DNA of 64,000 nt from Pseudomonadota bacterium (GTDB lineage: Bacteria > Desulfobacterota > Desulfobacteria > Desulfobacterales > Desulfobacteraceae), in the NCBI GenBank assembly GCA_018821535.1, contig JAHJLV010000010.1, forward strand, positions 1-64,000, written 5' to 3'. The notes beneath the pieces are model-generated. The model saw only the letters and a list, made by a program, of their open reading frames with translations, did no database searches and had not been told where the DNA came from. Both the position numbers and the translations under genes were made by a program. Shown one piece after another: positions 52,260 through 60,577 of the stretch (its first letter is position 1; each line of letters starts with the position of its first letter).

Positions 52260-52487
52260 ATGCGCTTTCATCTGCATCTCGAGGCATCTGAAATCATGGG
52301 ATCTACGTTAAATCAATTTATAGTACACGCAGCGCTTGAAAAAGCCCAGGCCATTATTGAACATGAAAATAAAATCAGGTTGAATAAACAATCTGCCCGG
52401 CATTTGTTTGAATTGATTGAAAAACCTCCAAAGGCCAATCCCAAACTGGCTCGAGCAATGAAACAGTATCAGCAGGATTTGAAATGA
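52260..52487 (+). CDS. DUF1778 (TacA-type) antitoxin with shortened N-terminus
   Basis: 75 residues. From EASEIMGSTLNQFIVHAALEKAQ to the end it matches the DUF1778 ribbon-helix-helix antitoxins that pair with GNAT toxins. The start RFHLHL resembles the DNA-binding beta strand, but the following first helix (about 8 residues) is missing. Upstream, ATG AAA AAA CGA AAT (52243 on) reads like the natural beginning (MKKRN) in another frame, so a one-base shift plus a short deletion may have damaged the gene. DNA binding and dimerisation may therefore be impaired while the C-terminal toxin-neutralising part (PPKANPKLARAMKQYQ) is whole. Overlaps the toxin gene by four bases. Confidence 0.75.
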   Translation: MRFHLHLEASEIMGSTLNQFIVHAALEKAQAIIEHENKIRLNKQSARHLFELIEKPPKANPKLARAMKQYQQDLK

Positions 52488-52990
52488 TAAAGATCGAGCT
52501 TTTGGAGAAATCGCATGACAGAATGCAGTTTGACTGTGGTAACACTCAATTAAATATATTTCTGCAAAATACTGCCAGGCAGCATATTACTAAAGGTATG
52601 TCCCGCACCTTTGTATTGATTAATGATAAAAACTCCAAAGAAATTCTTGGATTTTACACCCTGTCGATTTGTGAAGTTGAAACGGATTATTTACCATCTG
52701 TTATCACTAAAAAATATCCAGATCAAGTTCCTGCTTTAAAACTGGTGAGACTTGCTGTATCAAAAAAACACCAGCACAAAGGTTATGGAAATTATTTGAT
52801 AGGAAGTGCTGTTGAAAAAGTCATTTTTATTTCAGAAAACGTTGGCATAATTGGACTCTTTGTCGACGCAAAAGATCCCCATGCCAAAGAATACTATGAA
52901 CAGTTTGGATTTATCTCCCTCAAAGGGAATCCCTTGTTATTATTCCTTCCGATAAAGGCACTGGTTCAATACAAAGAACACCTCAAATAA
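52484..52990 (+). CDS. GNAT-family toxin (TacT type)
   Basis: 168 residues. TacT-like toxins acetylate the amino group of aminoacyl-tRNA and stop translation. The acetyl-CoA loop is SKKHQHKGYGNYL (Q-x-x-G-x-G), preceded by KLVRLAV; the YYEQFGF Tyr near the C-terminus is the usual catalytic/structural Tyr, and LLLFLPI the last strand. The N-terminal CGNTQLNIFLQNTA is typical of this branch. Full length and apparently active. Starts within the antitoxin gene. Confidence 0.88.
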   Translation: MIKIELLEKSHDRMQFDCGNTQLNIFLQNTARQHITKGMSRTFVLINDKNSKEILGFYTLSICEVETDYLPSVITKKYPDQVPALKLVRLAVSKKHQHKGYGNYLIGSAVEKVIFISENVGIIGLFVDAKDPHAKEYYEQFGFISLKGNPLLLFLPIKALVQYKEHLK

Positions 52991-53040
52991 GCTGTGAAAT
53001 TCGCTTCAACTGCAGTATCCATAGGTTAGCGGCGGGGCCA

Positions 53041-53530
53041 TCAAGCGATGGAAACTGGTTGAACCTCAGCTAAAAACCTGGAAAACGGTTCTATATTTTT
53101 TCTTACGCTTGCCTCTTCCAAAGTGGCCATGTATTCATTGCGGGTTTCAAGTGGAATAACGGTCCATAGATAGCCGCCACTGGCCAACACAACATTCATC
53201 AGAAATCTTCCCATCCGGCCGTTTCCATCAACATAAGGGTGAATATAAACAAAGAAAAAATGGCCTAAAACAGCTTTTACAGCGAACTTGTTCAATCAGT
53301 GCTTGGCTGACGCGATAGCCTTCAATAGAAAGTGAATGATAGGCATCAGTCACATATATATCATCGACATGTTTAAGATATTCATCGGGGTTCTGGTTTA
53401 ATCGAGGCGCCTGCGGAAAGGTTTTAAGGACAATATCGCGCATATCCGCCCAGTTTTCGATTTCCGGCCACCCGTTTCAACCCGGTGTTAAAATCGACGC
53501 CCGCAGGATTCTGAGGCAAGGCAATATCAT
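53041..53530 (-). pseudogene. Fic-family protein, broken
   Basis: Three pieces of one Fic (AMP-transferase) gene lie in order on the reverse strand but in different frames: NPAGVDFNTGLKRVAGN (about 53515-53460), DMRDIVLKTFPQAPRLNQNP to SLSIEGYRVSQALIEQVR (53443-53280) and KAVLGHFFFVYIHPYVDGNGRMGRF to the end (53290-53041). The catalytic HPYVDGNGRMGR motif and the regulatory SLSIEGYRVS segment both survive, but the roughly 100-residue stretch normally between them is gone and at least two frameshifts remain. The gene cannot make a full protein. It marks this stretch as decaying accessory DNA. Confidence 0.85.
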
Positions 53531-53856
53531 CCCGGAACCCTTGACCGAAAAACGGAGCATGACTTCATTATCGGCAGTCCGTTTCCCCCAAATTTGTCAT
53601 AGTCAGGATATATTTGATCAGACGCTCTTCGGTATGCGAGGCTTGCGTAATAAGTGCAGTTCCCTTTCCGATCCGGCAGCGGACGTCAAAAAGTCATTTA
53701 TCCGAAATATTCTTACACGAAAATCAGAAATTCTTCTATTTACAAATTTTCCGATAAATATTATGAAGTCATTCAGTCCATTGAATATTGGCTCGGGAGA
53801 ATCCCAGTACGATAATTCGCAAATCAACATCATTCAAACACAAAAGGAGAAACGTC
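53531..53856. other. Leader region before the TRAP genes, no gene seen
   Basis: About 325 bases. The left part may hold more of the Fic remnant; I cannot align it. The right part carries the probable promoter of the TAXI operon, ending in CAAAAGGAG (ribosome site) before ATG 53857. Composition changes from AT-rich to GC-rich soon after 53930. Confidence 0.4.
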
Positions 53857-54843
53857 ATGAAAAAACAAATGTACGGAATTCTGGCAGTTGTTTTAATTTT
53901 GGCCTTGGCAGTAGGCGGGAGTGCTCTGGCTGCGAAAAAACGGCTGGCTTTCGGAGGCGGACCGACCGGCGGGACTTTTCAGTATTTCGCCAACGGCATC
54001 GCCATCCTTCTTTCCAAAAACATCGAGAATCTGGAAGTTTCCAGCGAAGGCACCGGCGGTTCGGCCGAGAACCTCAAGCGTTTGAATTCCGGCGACGTGG
54101 ATTTCGGAATCGTCTACTCGGTGGACTTGTTTCTCGGGTCCAAGGGGGAACTGCCCAAAGACGCTAAGCAATATGCAAAAGTGCGCCCCATGGCCTACCT
54201 CTACGGAGCGCCCGCCCAACTCGCAGTGCTCAAGAGCAGCGGCATCACGGATCCGATGCAACTCGAAGGTCGGAAAGTGGCCGTGGGCAATGCAGGTTCC
54301 GGCGCGGCTCTTTCCGCACAGCGCTATTTTGAAGCCTTGGGCATCTGGAGCAAAATGCAACCGCAATTTCTGGGCTATTCCGCAGCGGCTTCCGCTTTGG
54401 GCGATGGCAAGATCGACGGTTTCTGGGTGCTGGTCGGCTACCCCAACGCATCCATCATCGAAGCCGGCACCACCAATGACATTCTGTTGCTCGATCTGGA
54501 CAAGGCGGGCAGGGAAAGCGGTTTCTACGACAAGTTTTCAGCCTATTCCGCCACCTCGATTCCGGCCGGCACGTACAAGGGTCAGAACGCGGACATCAAC
54601 ACTTTCCAGGATTCCACGCTTTGGTGCGCTCGCGAACAATTGAACGCCGAAACCGTTTATCAGGCCCTGAAGGTCGTATTTTCAGCGGAAGGTCTGGAGC
54701 ACATGCTCAAAGCTCACAAGGCCGCCGGTGAAATGTCCGTGCCCAACGGCATCAAAGGCGTTCCGCTGCCTTTGCATCCTGGCGCTGACAAGTTCTGGGC
54801 CGAACAAGGAGTGCAGATTCCTGACGCTATCAAGGCACAATAA
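53857..54843 (+). CDS. TAXI-type TRAP transporter solute-binding protein
   Basis: 328 residues. Signal peptide 1-about 27 (GILAVVLILALAVGGSALA), then a TAXI-family binding protein: FGGGPTGGTFQYFANGIA, NLEVSSEGTGGSAENLKRL, VDFGIVYSVDLFLG, GKVAVGNAGSGAALSA-like VAVGNAGSGAALSA, and GFWVLVGYPNASI. It captures a small solute (organic acid, taurine-like or unknown) in the periplasm for the permease encoded next. AAAGGAG lies 6 bases before ATG 53857. GC content and codon choice differ sharply from the surrounding genes. Confidence 0.93.
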   Translation: MKKQMYGILAVVLILALAVGGSALAAKKRLAFGGGPTGGTFQYFANGIAILLSKNIENLEVSSEGTGGSAENLKRLNSGDVDFGIVYSVDLFLGSKGELPKDAKQYAKVRPMAYLYGAPAQLAVLKSSGITDPMQLEGRKVAVGNAGSGAALSAQRYFEALGIWSKMQPQFLGYSAAASALGDGKIDGFWVLVGYPNASIIEAGTTNDILLLDLDKAGRESGFYDKFSAYSATSIPAGTYKGQNADINTFQDSTLWCAREQLNAETVYQALKVVFSAEGLEHMLKAHKAAGEMSVPNGIKGVPLPLHPGADKFWAEQGVQIPDAIKAQ

Positions 54844-55009
54844 CCGACATTGTCGGTTTGATATTTGCGGTCGCCCCCTTTGCATTAGCGCAGGCGACCG
54901 CAAAGACAACTGATGATCTTCATGCTCCGACAATGAAATTCTTCGATTTTTCAAATTCAGTCGGATGCGCCCAACCCGCAATTGCACTCAGGAAAAGGAG
55001 AACCAGACG

Positions 55010-57238
55010 ATGCCCGAGGAAACAAAAGATAAAAATCCAATGATGGATCTTGGAATCGCGGTCGATATCGAGAAAAACGAACAGGTGAAAAAGCTCCTGG
55101 AAAAGGAAGAAAAGAGCACCCGTAGCATAAAGGGATTCTGGTATTGGGTGTCGGCGGTGATCATGGCCGCCATGGTGCTGATTTATTTCTATTCTTCCGG
55201 CATCAGCCCGATCTCGGCTCAACTTCATCGGGGCATCTATGTTTTGCTGACCTATGTGCTGGTTTTTATCATGTTTCCATCCGGCAGCAAATGGTTCCGG
55301 CCCATCCTGGCTTTGATGACGGGCGTGGGGGTGGCAACGACCGTTGCGGTCGCATTTTTTTTCGAGAACCTGGATGCTTTTGACGGCAAAGTGGTCGGCG
55401 TCAGGGAAGCGTTCATGGACCAGGGACTGACTTCCGCACTGGCGGCAATGGGACCGCTTTGGGGAGTCCTCGTCGTCGGCCTGATCCTGGGCGGCGGACT
55501 CTATGCCGCCGGTCTGTGGTCCGAGCGTCGTTTTCCCAAAAACCCGAGCCCTGTGGAGATAATCCTGGGCATCGCTTCGGCCTCGGTCGTGCTGTATTGG
55601 ATCATGGAATTCGAAAACCTCAACTACCGCATGGGCAGTGAATCGACCCTCGACTTTTACATAAGTTTTCTGGGCATCCTGATTTCCATCGAGGTGGCCC
55701 GCCGGGTGCTGGGTTGGTCGTTCACGGCGATCGGGATCGGTTTCATCTTATACTGCCTGTTCGGGCCCTACATGCCGGAAGTTATCGCACATCGCGGCTT
55801 CCGTTTCGAACGTATCATGAATGCGCTGTTCCTGACCCAGGACGGTGTGTTCGGCGTCATGGCCGACGTCCTGGCGACCTATGTGATCCTGTTTATCTTT
55901 TTCGGTGCGTTTCTCCAGAAGTCCGGCGCCGGGCGCTTTTTCATCGATTTGCCGCTGGCGATTGCCGGCCGCAGCGCCGGAGGTCCGGCCAAGGTGGCGG
56001 TCATGGCATCCGCCCTTTTCGGATCGATCTCGGGTTCGGCCATTGCCAACACCGTGGCTACCGGCGCGTTCACGATCCCAATGATGAAGAAAGCCGGTTT
56101 CAAACCGCACGTGGCCGGCGCCATCGAACCGGCGGCTTCCATCGGCGGGATGTTCATGCCGCCGGTCATGGGCGCGGGCGGCTTTCTGATGGCCGAACTG
56201 ACCGGGATCGCTTATGTGAACATCATGTTGATCAGCGTCTTTCCTGCCCTGCTATACTTCCTGTCCGTATTGACCATGGTGCATTTCGAGGCGAAAAAGC
56301 ACGGCATCGAAGGCCTGACCGACTTGCCCAGACCTTGGGAAATCTTCAAACAGCAGTGGTATAACTCTCTGCCGCTCCTGGTCATCATCGTATTGATGCT
56401 GATGGGCTTTTCACCGGGCCTTTCCGCTTTTTGGGCGACCCTGTCCTGCATCCTGGTGAGCTGGTTCAAAAAGGAAACCCGAATGGGCGTAAAGGAAATT
56501 TGGGAAGCCATTCTCACCGGCTCGCGCAACACCCTGGTGATCGGCGCCACCGTGGGCGTGATCGGCATCATTGTCGGCTCCATCGCGCTTACCGGCATCG
56601 GGCTCAAATTTTCGGACATCATCATTTCCCTGGCCAATGGCAATCTGTCCATCGCCATCATACTGATCGGGTTGGCATCCCTGGTGCTGGGCATGGGCGT
56701 TCCGGTAACGGCCGCTTACCTGATCACCGCGGTTCTGGCTGTGCCGGCCCTGGGTGAAATGGGTGTGATGATCATTGCCGCGCATCAGATCGTATACTGG
56801 TTCAGTCAGGATTCGAATATCACGCCTCCCGTGTGCGTGGCGGCTTATGCAGGTGCGGCCATTGCCGGGAGCGATCCCTGGAAAACCGGCTGGACAAGTT
56901 TCAAATTCGCCAAACTGCTTTATGTAATGCCGTTTTTATTCGCCTACACTCCGGAAATCCTGCTCAAAAACTGGGATATGACCCCAGCCGAAGCATTCCC
57001 CTTCATGGACGTGGCATTCTGCTTTTTTTCGGCCACTGCCGGCACCCTGGCCTTTTCCGCGCTGACCATGGGTTACCTGGTGCGACGAACGACATGGATC
57101 GAATGGATCTTTTTTGCCGTAGCCACAGTGCTTTGCTTTATCCCGGGCCTGATCACCGATATCACCGGCATCACCATGGTAATTGCCTTGTGGTGGTGGC
57201 AAAAGCGCAGCATTAAAATGATAGGTGCGCTAACCTGA
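55010..57238 (+). CDS. TRAP transporter fused permease (4TM + 12TM)
   Basis: 742 residues. DctQ-like and DctM-like subunits in one chain, the usual partner of TAXI binding proteins; imports solute with Na+ or H+. An N-terminal soluble stretch (about 1-50) precedes the membrane part. Family motifs: GRSAGGPAKVAVMASALFGSISGS (split), IEPAASIGGMFMPPVMGAGGF, and VTAAYLITAVLAVPALGEMG. ATG 55010 follows AAAGGAG. A hand count of 56521-56580 gives 40 of 60 G/C, against 22 of 60 for a stretch of fhs (22441-22500), so the pair is probably acquired. No terminator is seen behind it. Confidence 0.93.
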   Translation: MPEETKDKNPMMDLGIAVDIEKNEQVKKLLEKEEKSTRSIKGFWYWVSAVIMAAMVLIYFYSSGISPISAQLHRGIYVLLTYVLVFIMFPSGSKWFRPILALMTGVGVATTVAVAFFFENLDAFDGKVVGVREAFMDQGLTSALAAMGPLWGVLVVGLILGGGLYAAGLWSERRFPKNPSPVEIILGIASASVVLYWIMEFENLNYRMGSESTLDFYISFLGILISIEVARRVLGWSFTAIGIGFILYCLFGPYMPEVIAHRGFRFERIMNALFLTQDGVFGVMADVLATYVILFIFFGAFLQKSGAGRFFIDLPLAIAGRSAGGPAKVAVMASALFGSISGSAIANTVATGAFTIPMMKKAGFKPHVAGAIEPAASIGGMFMPPVMGAGGFLMAELTGIAYVNIMLISVFPALLYFLSVLTMVHFEAKKHGIEGLTDLPRPWEIFKQQWYNSLPLLVIIVLMLMGFSPGLSAFWATLSCILVSWFKKETRMGVKEIWEAILTGSRNTLVIGATVGVIGIIVGSIALTGIGLKFSDIIISLANGNLSIAIILIGLASLVLGMGVPVTAAYLITAVLAVPALGEMGVMIIAAHQIVYWFSQDSNITPPVCVAAYAGAAIAGSDPWKTGWTSFKFAKLLYVMPFLFAYTPEILLKNWDMTPAEAFPFMDVAFCFFSATAGTLAFSALTMGYLVRRTTWIEWIFFAVATVLCFIPGLITDITGITMVIALWWWQKRSIKMIGALT

Positions 57239-57388
57239 TGGCTCTCGACATCGGTTGATAGTGCGACTGCACCCTTTTTCGGTTGAAATGCATCATCTTC
57301 TCTCAAGTAAATCGAAAGAAGTCAGACAGGTCGGACAGGTATACGCTATCGAATAGTGTAACGGAGGGTCGAACCGTCATAGAGGGTC

Positions 57389-57604
57389 TTACCTCTGCTG
57401 AAAGGCTGGAAAATGTGAGCGCGTCGGGCGCACTCTCGGCGCGTTATATGGACTTGTATCCGGGAGGACTTCACCCGTTATAGGGTCTATTCCGTTCGCA
57501 AGATCGTTCAATAGTAACTTAGCTTCGTCAAGCTCCATTTTCCCACTCCATTTTTCAGCAAAAGCTGTTGTGCCGCGCCTGTTGGTAAGTTTTAGTACGG
57601 GCAT
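57389..57604 (-). pseudogene. Short relic of an uncharacterised protein (LANGIDPITGEVLP type)
   Basis: 72 codons starting 5 bases behind the radical SAM stop. MPVLKLTNRRGTTAFAEKWS and LLLNDLANGIDPITGEVLP followed by SPYNAPRV resemble the start of a protein family that I know only by its ANGIxPxTGE segment; after PRV the match fades into unlike sequence and the frame stops. It is probably the front end of a truncated gene. 57239-57388, between this and the TRAP permease, holds nothing I can identify. Confidence 0.4.
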
Positions 57605-57608
57605 TTTT

Positions 57609-59276
57609 TTAAATACAGGTTTTGCATTTTTTGCATTCAATCATGGGGCAGGGGACAGATTTTTTTTCCTGTCCGGCTTTGGCGTATTCTTTGAGTAAAA
57701 AATCTTTTTTAATGCGGTTGTTGATAAAGTCCCAGGGCAGGGTGGTTTCGATTGGCTTTTCTTCATAAATAATTCGATCGCAATAGGCTTTGTGCGCTCG
57801 CATGGCAGCAGGCCATCCTGTTTTTAAAGCCAGTTCAAGGATATCTGCTGTTCTCTTATCCCCGCAGGAAAGCAGTGCATGGATTTTGGCCTGCCGAAGA
57901 GACTCAACATTGATATTAAGGTTTGCTGTTTTTTTAAGTCCGGTATGGATTATCTGAATTCGGGATTTTAAGGTTTTTTCATCTGTCATGGCAGCCCACT
58001 GAAACGGAGTGGCAGGCTTTGGAATAAACGGGTTGACGCTTAAAGTGATGGTGCCGATTTTTTTTTGAATTTTTGATGCCGCAAGAAAGACATCCTTGAT
58101 TTTTAAGGTCAGGTTTACAATTTCATGGATGTCTTCATCGGTTTCAAACGGAAGTCCGATCATAAAATACAGTTTTAAATTGATAATCCCGGCTTGAACC
58201 AGCCGTTTTGCAGCAGAAAGGATATCTGCTTCATCAATATTTTTATTGATCACTGCCCGCATGCGCTCAGATCCTGCTTCCGGTGCAATGGTGGCAGTTT
58301 TTACGTTTGAGGCCCAAAGCGCATGGATCAGTTCGTCATTGAGCTTATCTGCCCGCAGGGAGGAAAAGGACAGTTTAAACCCGTGAAGGATGCCGAACTC
58401 ACAGATGCTGTTTATATCAGGATGATCCGCAATGGCAGAGCTGACAAGGCCGATTTTGTCTGTACGTCCTTTGGCAGATTCCATGGCAGCATAAATATTG
58501 TGCGCAGGATAAATTCTGGGGGGCCGGTAAATAAATCCTGCACTGCAGAACCTGCATCCATGGGGACAGCCCTTCAGAGTTTCAATTAAAAATGTATCCT
58601 TAAAAGCCGCATCATTTGTCAGAATGCTGGTGGCGGTTGTGACAGGTTTCAGGTCTTTAAGATACTGCACCTGGATTTCAAAAGGTGCATTGTCTGAGTG
58701 CAGGCTTGGCACATAGGCACCGGGAAGATCAAGTTCAAGCGTATTTAAAAAGGGTGTTTTTTTTCGGGTTTTGTTAAAAAGAGTGAAAAAACCTTCCAGA
58801 AGGCATTCTGCCTCTCCCAGAAGAAAACAGTCGATAAATGCCGCAATGGGTTCCGGGTTTAAAAAACAGGCGACTCCCCCTGCGACCACCAGGGGGTGGG
58901 TGTGGTTTCGATCGGATGATCGCAAGGGGATGCCCGCTTCTTCAAGGAGTTGAACAAGGTGAAGAAAATCGTTTTCAAATGAAATCGAAAACATGATGAT
59001 GTCAAACTGATCAAGGTTCAAACTGCTTTCAATGCTTTCCGGATGCCCGAAAGAGTGCTTTTTGTCCGTTAAAAACACCCGTTCACAGGCAACAAACGAA
59101 AATTGATTTGCAAGTTTATAAACAGTCTGAAATCCAAGGCTTGACATCCCTGCCTGATAGGTGTTCGGATAGACAAGGGCCGTTTTTATCAGCCCCTTGC
59201 CTTTTTTAACAGTGGCTCCGTGTTCAACTCGTTTTTTCAAACCACTGTTTCGGGCAGGTTTAAGCCTTTTTTTCAT
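57609..59276 (-). CDS. B12-binding-type radical SAM protein coupled to ftsZ
   Basis: 555 residues. N-terminal B12-binding-like Rossmann domain (LIKTALVYPNTYQAGMSSLGFQ split; IIMFSISFENDFLHL; VVAGGVACFLNPEP), radical SAM core with CPHGCRFCSAGFIYRP (cluster Cys, about residues 238-245), PEAGSERMRAVINK, and a cysteine-rich end (CPMIECKKCKTC). It resembles the TIGR03960-like half of two-part radical SAM proteins whose reaction is unknown. The ATG lies three bases behind the ftsZ stop, so it is probably co-translated with ftsZ. The domain that normally binds cobalamin lacks an obvious DxHxxG, so B12 use is uncertain. Confidence 0.85.
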   Translation of the reverse strand: MKKRLKPARNSGLKKRVEHGATVKKGKGLIKTALVYPNTYQAGMSSLGFQTVYKLANQFSFVACERVFLTDKKHSFGHPESIESSLNLDQFDIIMFSISFENDFLHLVQLLEEAGIPLRSSDRNHTHPLVVAGGVACFLNPEPIAAFIDCFLLGEAECLLEGFFTLFNKTRKKTPFLNTLELDLPGAYVPSLHSDNAPFEIQVQYLKDLKPVTTATSILTNDAAFKDTFLIETLKGCPHGCRFCSAGFIYRPPRIYPAHNIYAAMESAKGRTDKIGLVSSAIADHPDINSICEFGILHGFKLSFSSLRADKLNDELIHALWASNVKTATIAPEAGSERMRAVINKNIDEADILSAAKRLVQAGIINLKLYFMIGLPFETDEDIHEIVNLTLKIKDVFLAASKIQKKIGTITLSVNPFIPKPATPFQWAAMTDEKTLKSRIQIIHTGLKKTANLNINVESLRQAKIHALLSCGDKRTADILELALKTGWPAAMRAHKAYCDRIIYEEKPIETTLPWDFINNRIKKDFLLKEYAKAGQEKKSVPCPMIECKKCKTCI

Positions 59277-59279
59277 TTA

Positions 59280-60560
59280 TCAGTCAGCTTTTCGTCTCAA
59301 AAATGTCGGAACCTCCAGATCATCATTATCATAATGCAGATTGCTGTAGTCGCCCATCATATGATCATCGCCAACTGCTTTTTTGGTTTTGATAATCACC
59401 GGAGTGTCATATTCATTCCAGTGTGACAATTCTTCTGCTGTGGGAGTTCGAACCTGGCCTCTTGCAATAGTCTGAATCGGTTTTGAGATGTTCTGCTCAT
59501 ATACCAGGGACTGCATCTGCTGAGGCTGTGCCGGTGCCTGCTGATACGCTGCCGGTTGTGCAATCGGGTCAAAATGGTGAATATTTGAGGTGGCTTTTTC
59601 TTCATCCATCCCGATTCCGGTGGCAATTACCGTGATTCTGATTTCATCGCCCAGTTCTTCATCAAATGTCTGCCCCCAGATAATTTCTGCATCATCACCG
59701 ACTTCCTGGTAGATTCTGTCACAGGCTTCGGTCATTTCATCCAGCGTAAGATCGGAACTGGAGGTGATATTCATCAGAACACCCTTGGCACCTGAGATTG
59801 AAATATCTTCAAGCAGCGGATGGGAAATGGCTTTTTCCGCAGCTTCCACAGCACGGTTTTCTCCGGATGCGATACCGATTCCCATGAGGGCTTTTCCGGC
59901 TTTCTGCATGGTTGTTCTGACATCTGCAAAGTCAAGATTGACATGACCCGGCATCATGATCAGATCGGTAATTCCTTTTACGGAATGATGCAGGATTTCA
60001 TCGGCCTTGATAAACATGTCAACCATTCTGGCACCTTTAGGGGCAATGCCTCTTAACCGGTCGTTGGGAATGGTGATGACGGTATCGGTGATGTCATGGA
60101 GTTTGCTTAATCCTTCAAGGGCCTGTTTTTCTCTTTTCTTGCCTTCAAAAGAAAAGGGCTTGGATGCTACGGCAACGGTCAGGATACCCAGATCTTTGCA
60201 GATTTCTGCAATAATGGGTGCAGCACCTGTTCCGGTTCCGCCGCCAAATCCTGCAGTAATGAAAACCATGTGGCTGTCCGCAAGGGCTGCTCTGATTTCA
60301 TCGGCACTTTCCAGGGCAGCTTCCCGTCCTTTTTCCGGATTGGCCCCGGCACCCAGTCCTTCTGTCAGATTTTTCCCCAGCTGAATTTTAACTTCAGCTT
60401 TGGATGCCTCCAGTGCCTGTACATCTGTATTGGCAACAATAAACTTAACGCCCTTGAGTTTTGCATCAATCATGTTGTTTACAGCGTTACCACCAGCGCC
60501 GCCGACACCGATAACCTTGATTTTTGCTAAATTTTCGTTTTCCAGATAAGAAAATGCCAT
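59280..60560 (-). CDS. ftsZ: Cell division protein FtsZ
   Basis: 426 residues. Tubulin-like GTPase that forms the division ring. GVGGAGGNAVNNMI, the GTP signature GGGTGTGAAPIIAE, and NLDFADVRTTM are intact; a Q/P-rich linker (about 325-395) leads to the C-terminal peptide EVPTFLRRKAD that binds FtsA/ZipA-type partners. ATG 60560 is preferred because GGAGG lies 6 bases before it; ATG 60572 overlaps that site. Confidence 0.97.
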   Translation of the reverse strand: MAFSYLENENLAKIKVIGVGGAGGNAVNNMIDAKLKGVKFIVANTDVQALEASKAEVKIQLGKNLTEGLGAGANPEKGREAALESADEIRAALADSHMVFITAGFGGGTGTGAAPIIAEICKDLGILTVAVASKPFSFEGKKREKQALEGLSKLHDITDTVITIPNDRLRGIAPKGARMVDMFIKADEILHHSVKGITDLIMMPGHVNLDFADVRTTMQKAGKALMGIGIASGENRAVEAAEKAISHPLLEDISISGAKGVLMNITSSSDLTLDEMTEACDRIYQEVGDDAEIIWGQTFDEELGDEIRITVIATGIGMDEEKATSNIHHFDPIAQPAAYQQAPAQPQQMQSLVYEQNISKPIQTIARGQVRTPTAEELSHWNEYDTPVIIKTKKAVGDDHMMGDYSNLHYDNDDLEVPTFLRRKAD

Positions 60561-60577
60561 ACCCACCTCCATTTAAA

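Noticed and set aside
53541..54167. Open frame entering the TAXI binding-protein gene in another phase
   Set aside because: Its second half is an Arg/Gly-rich out-of-frame reading of the binding protein; the real gene starts at 53857 with AAAGGAG and a signal peptide.
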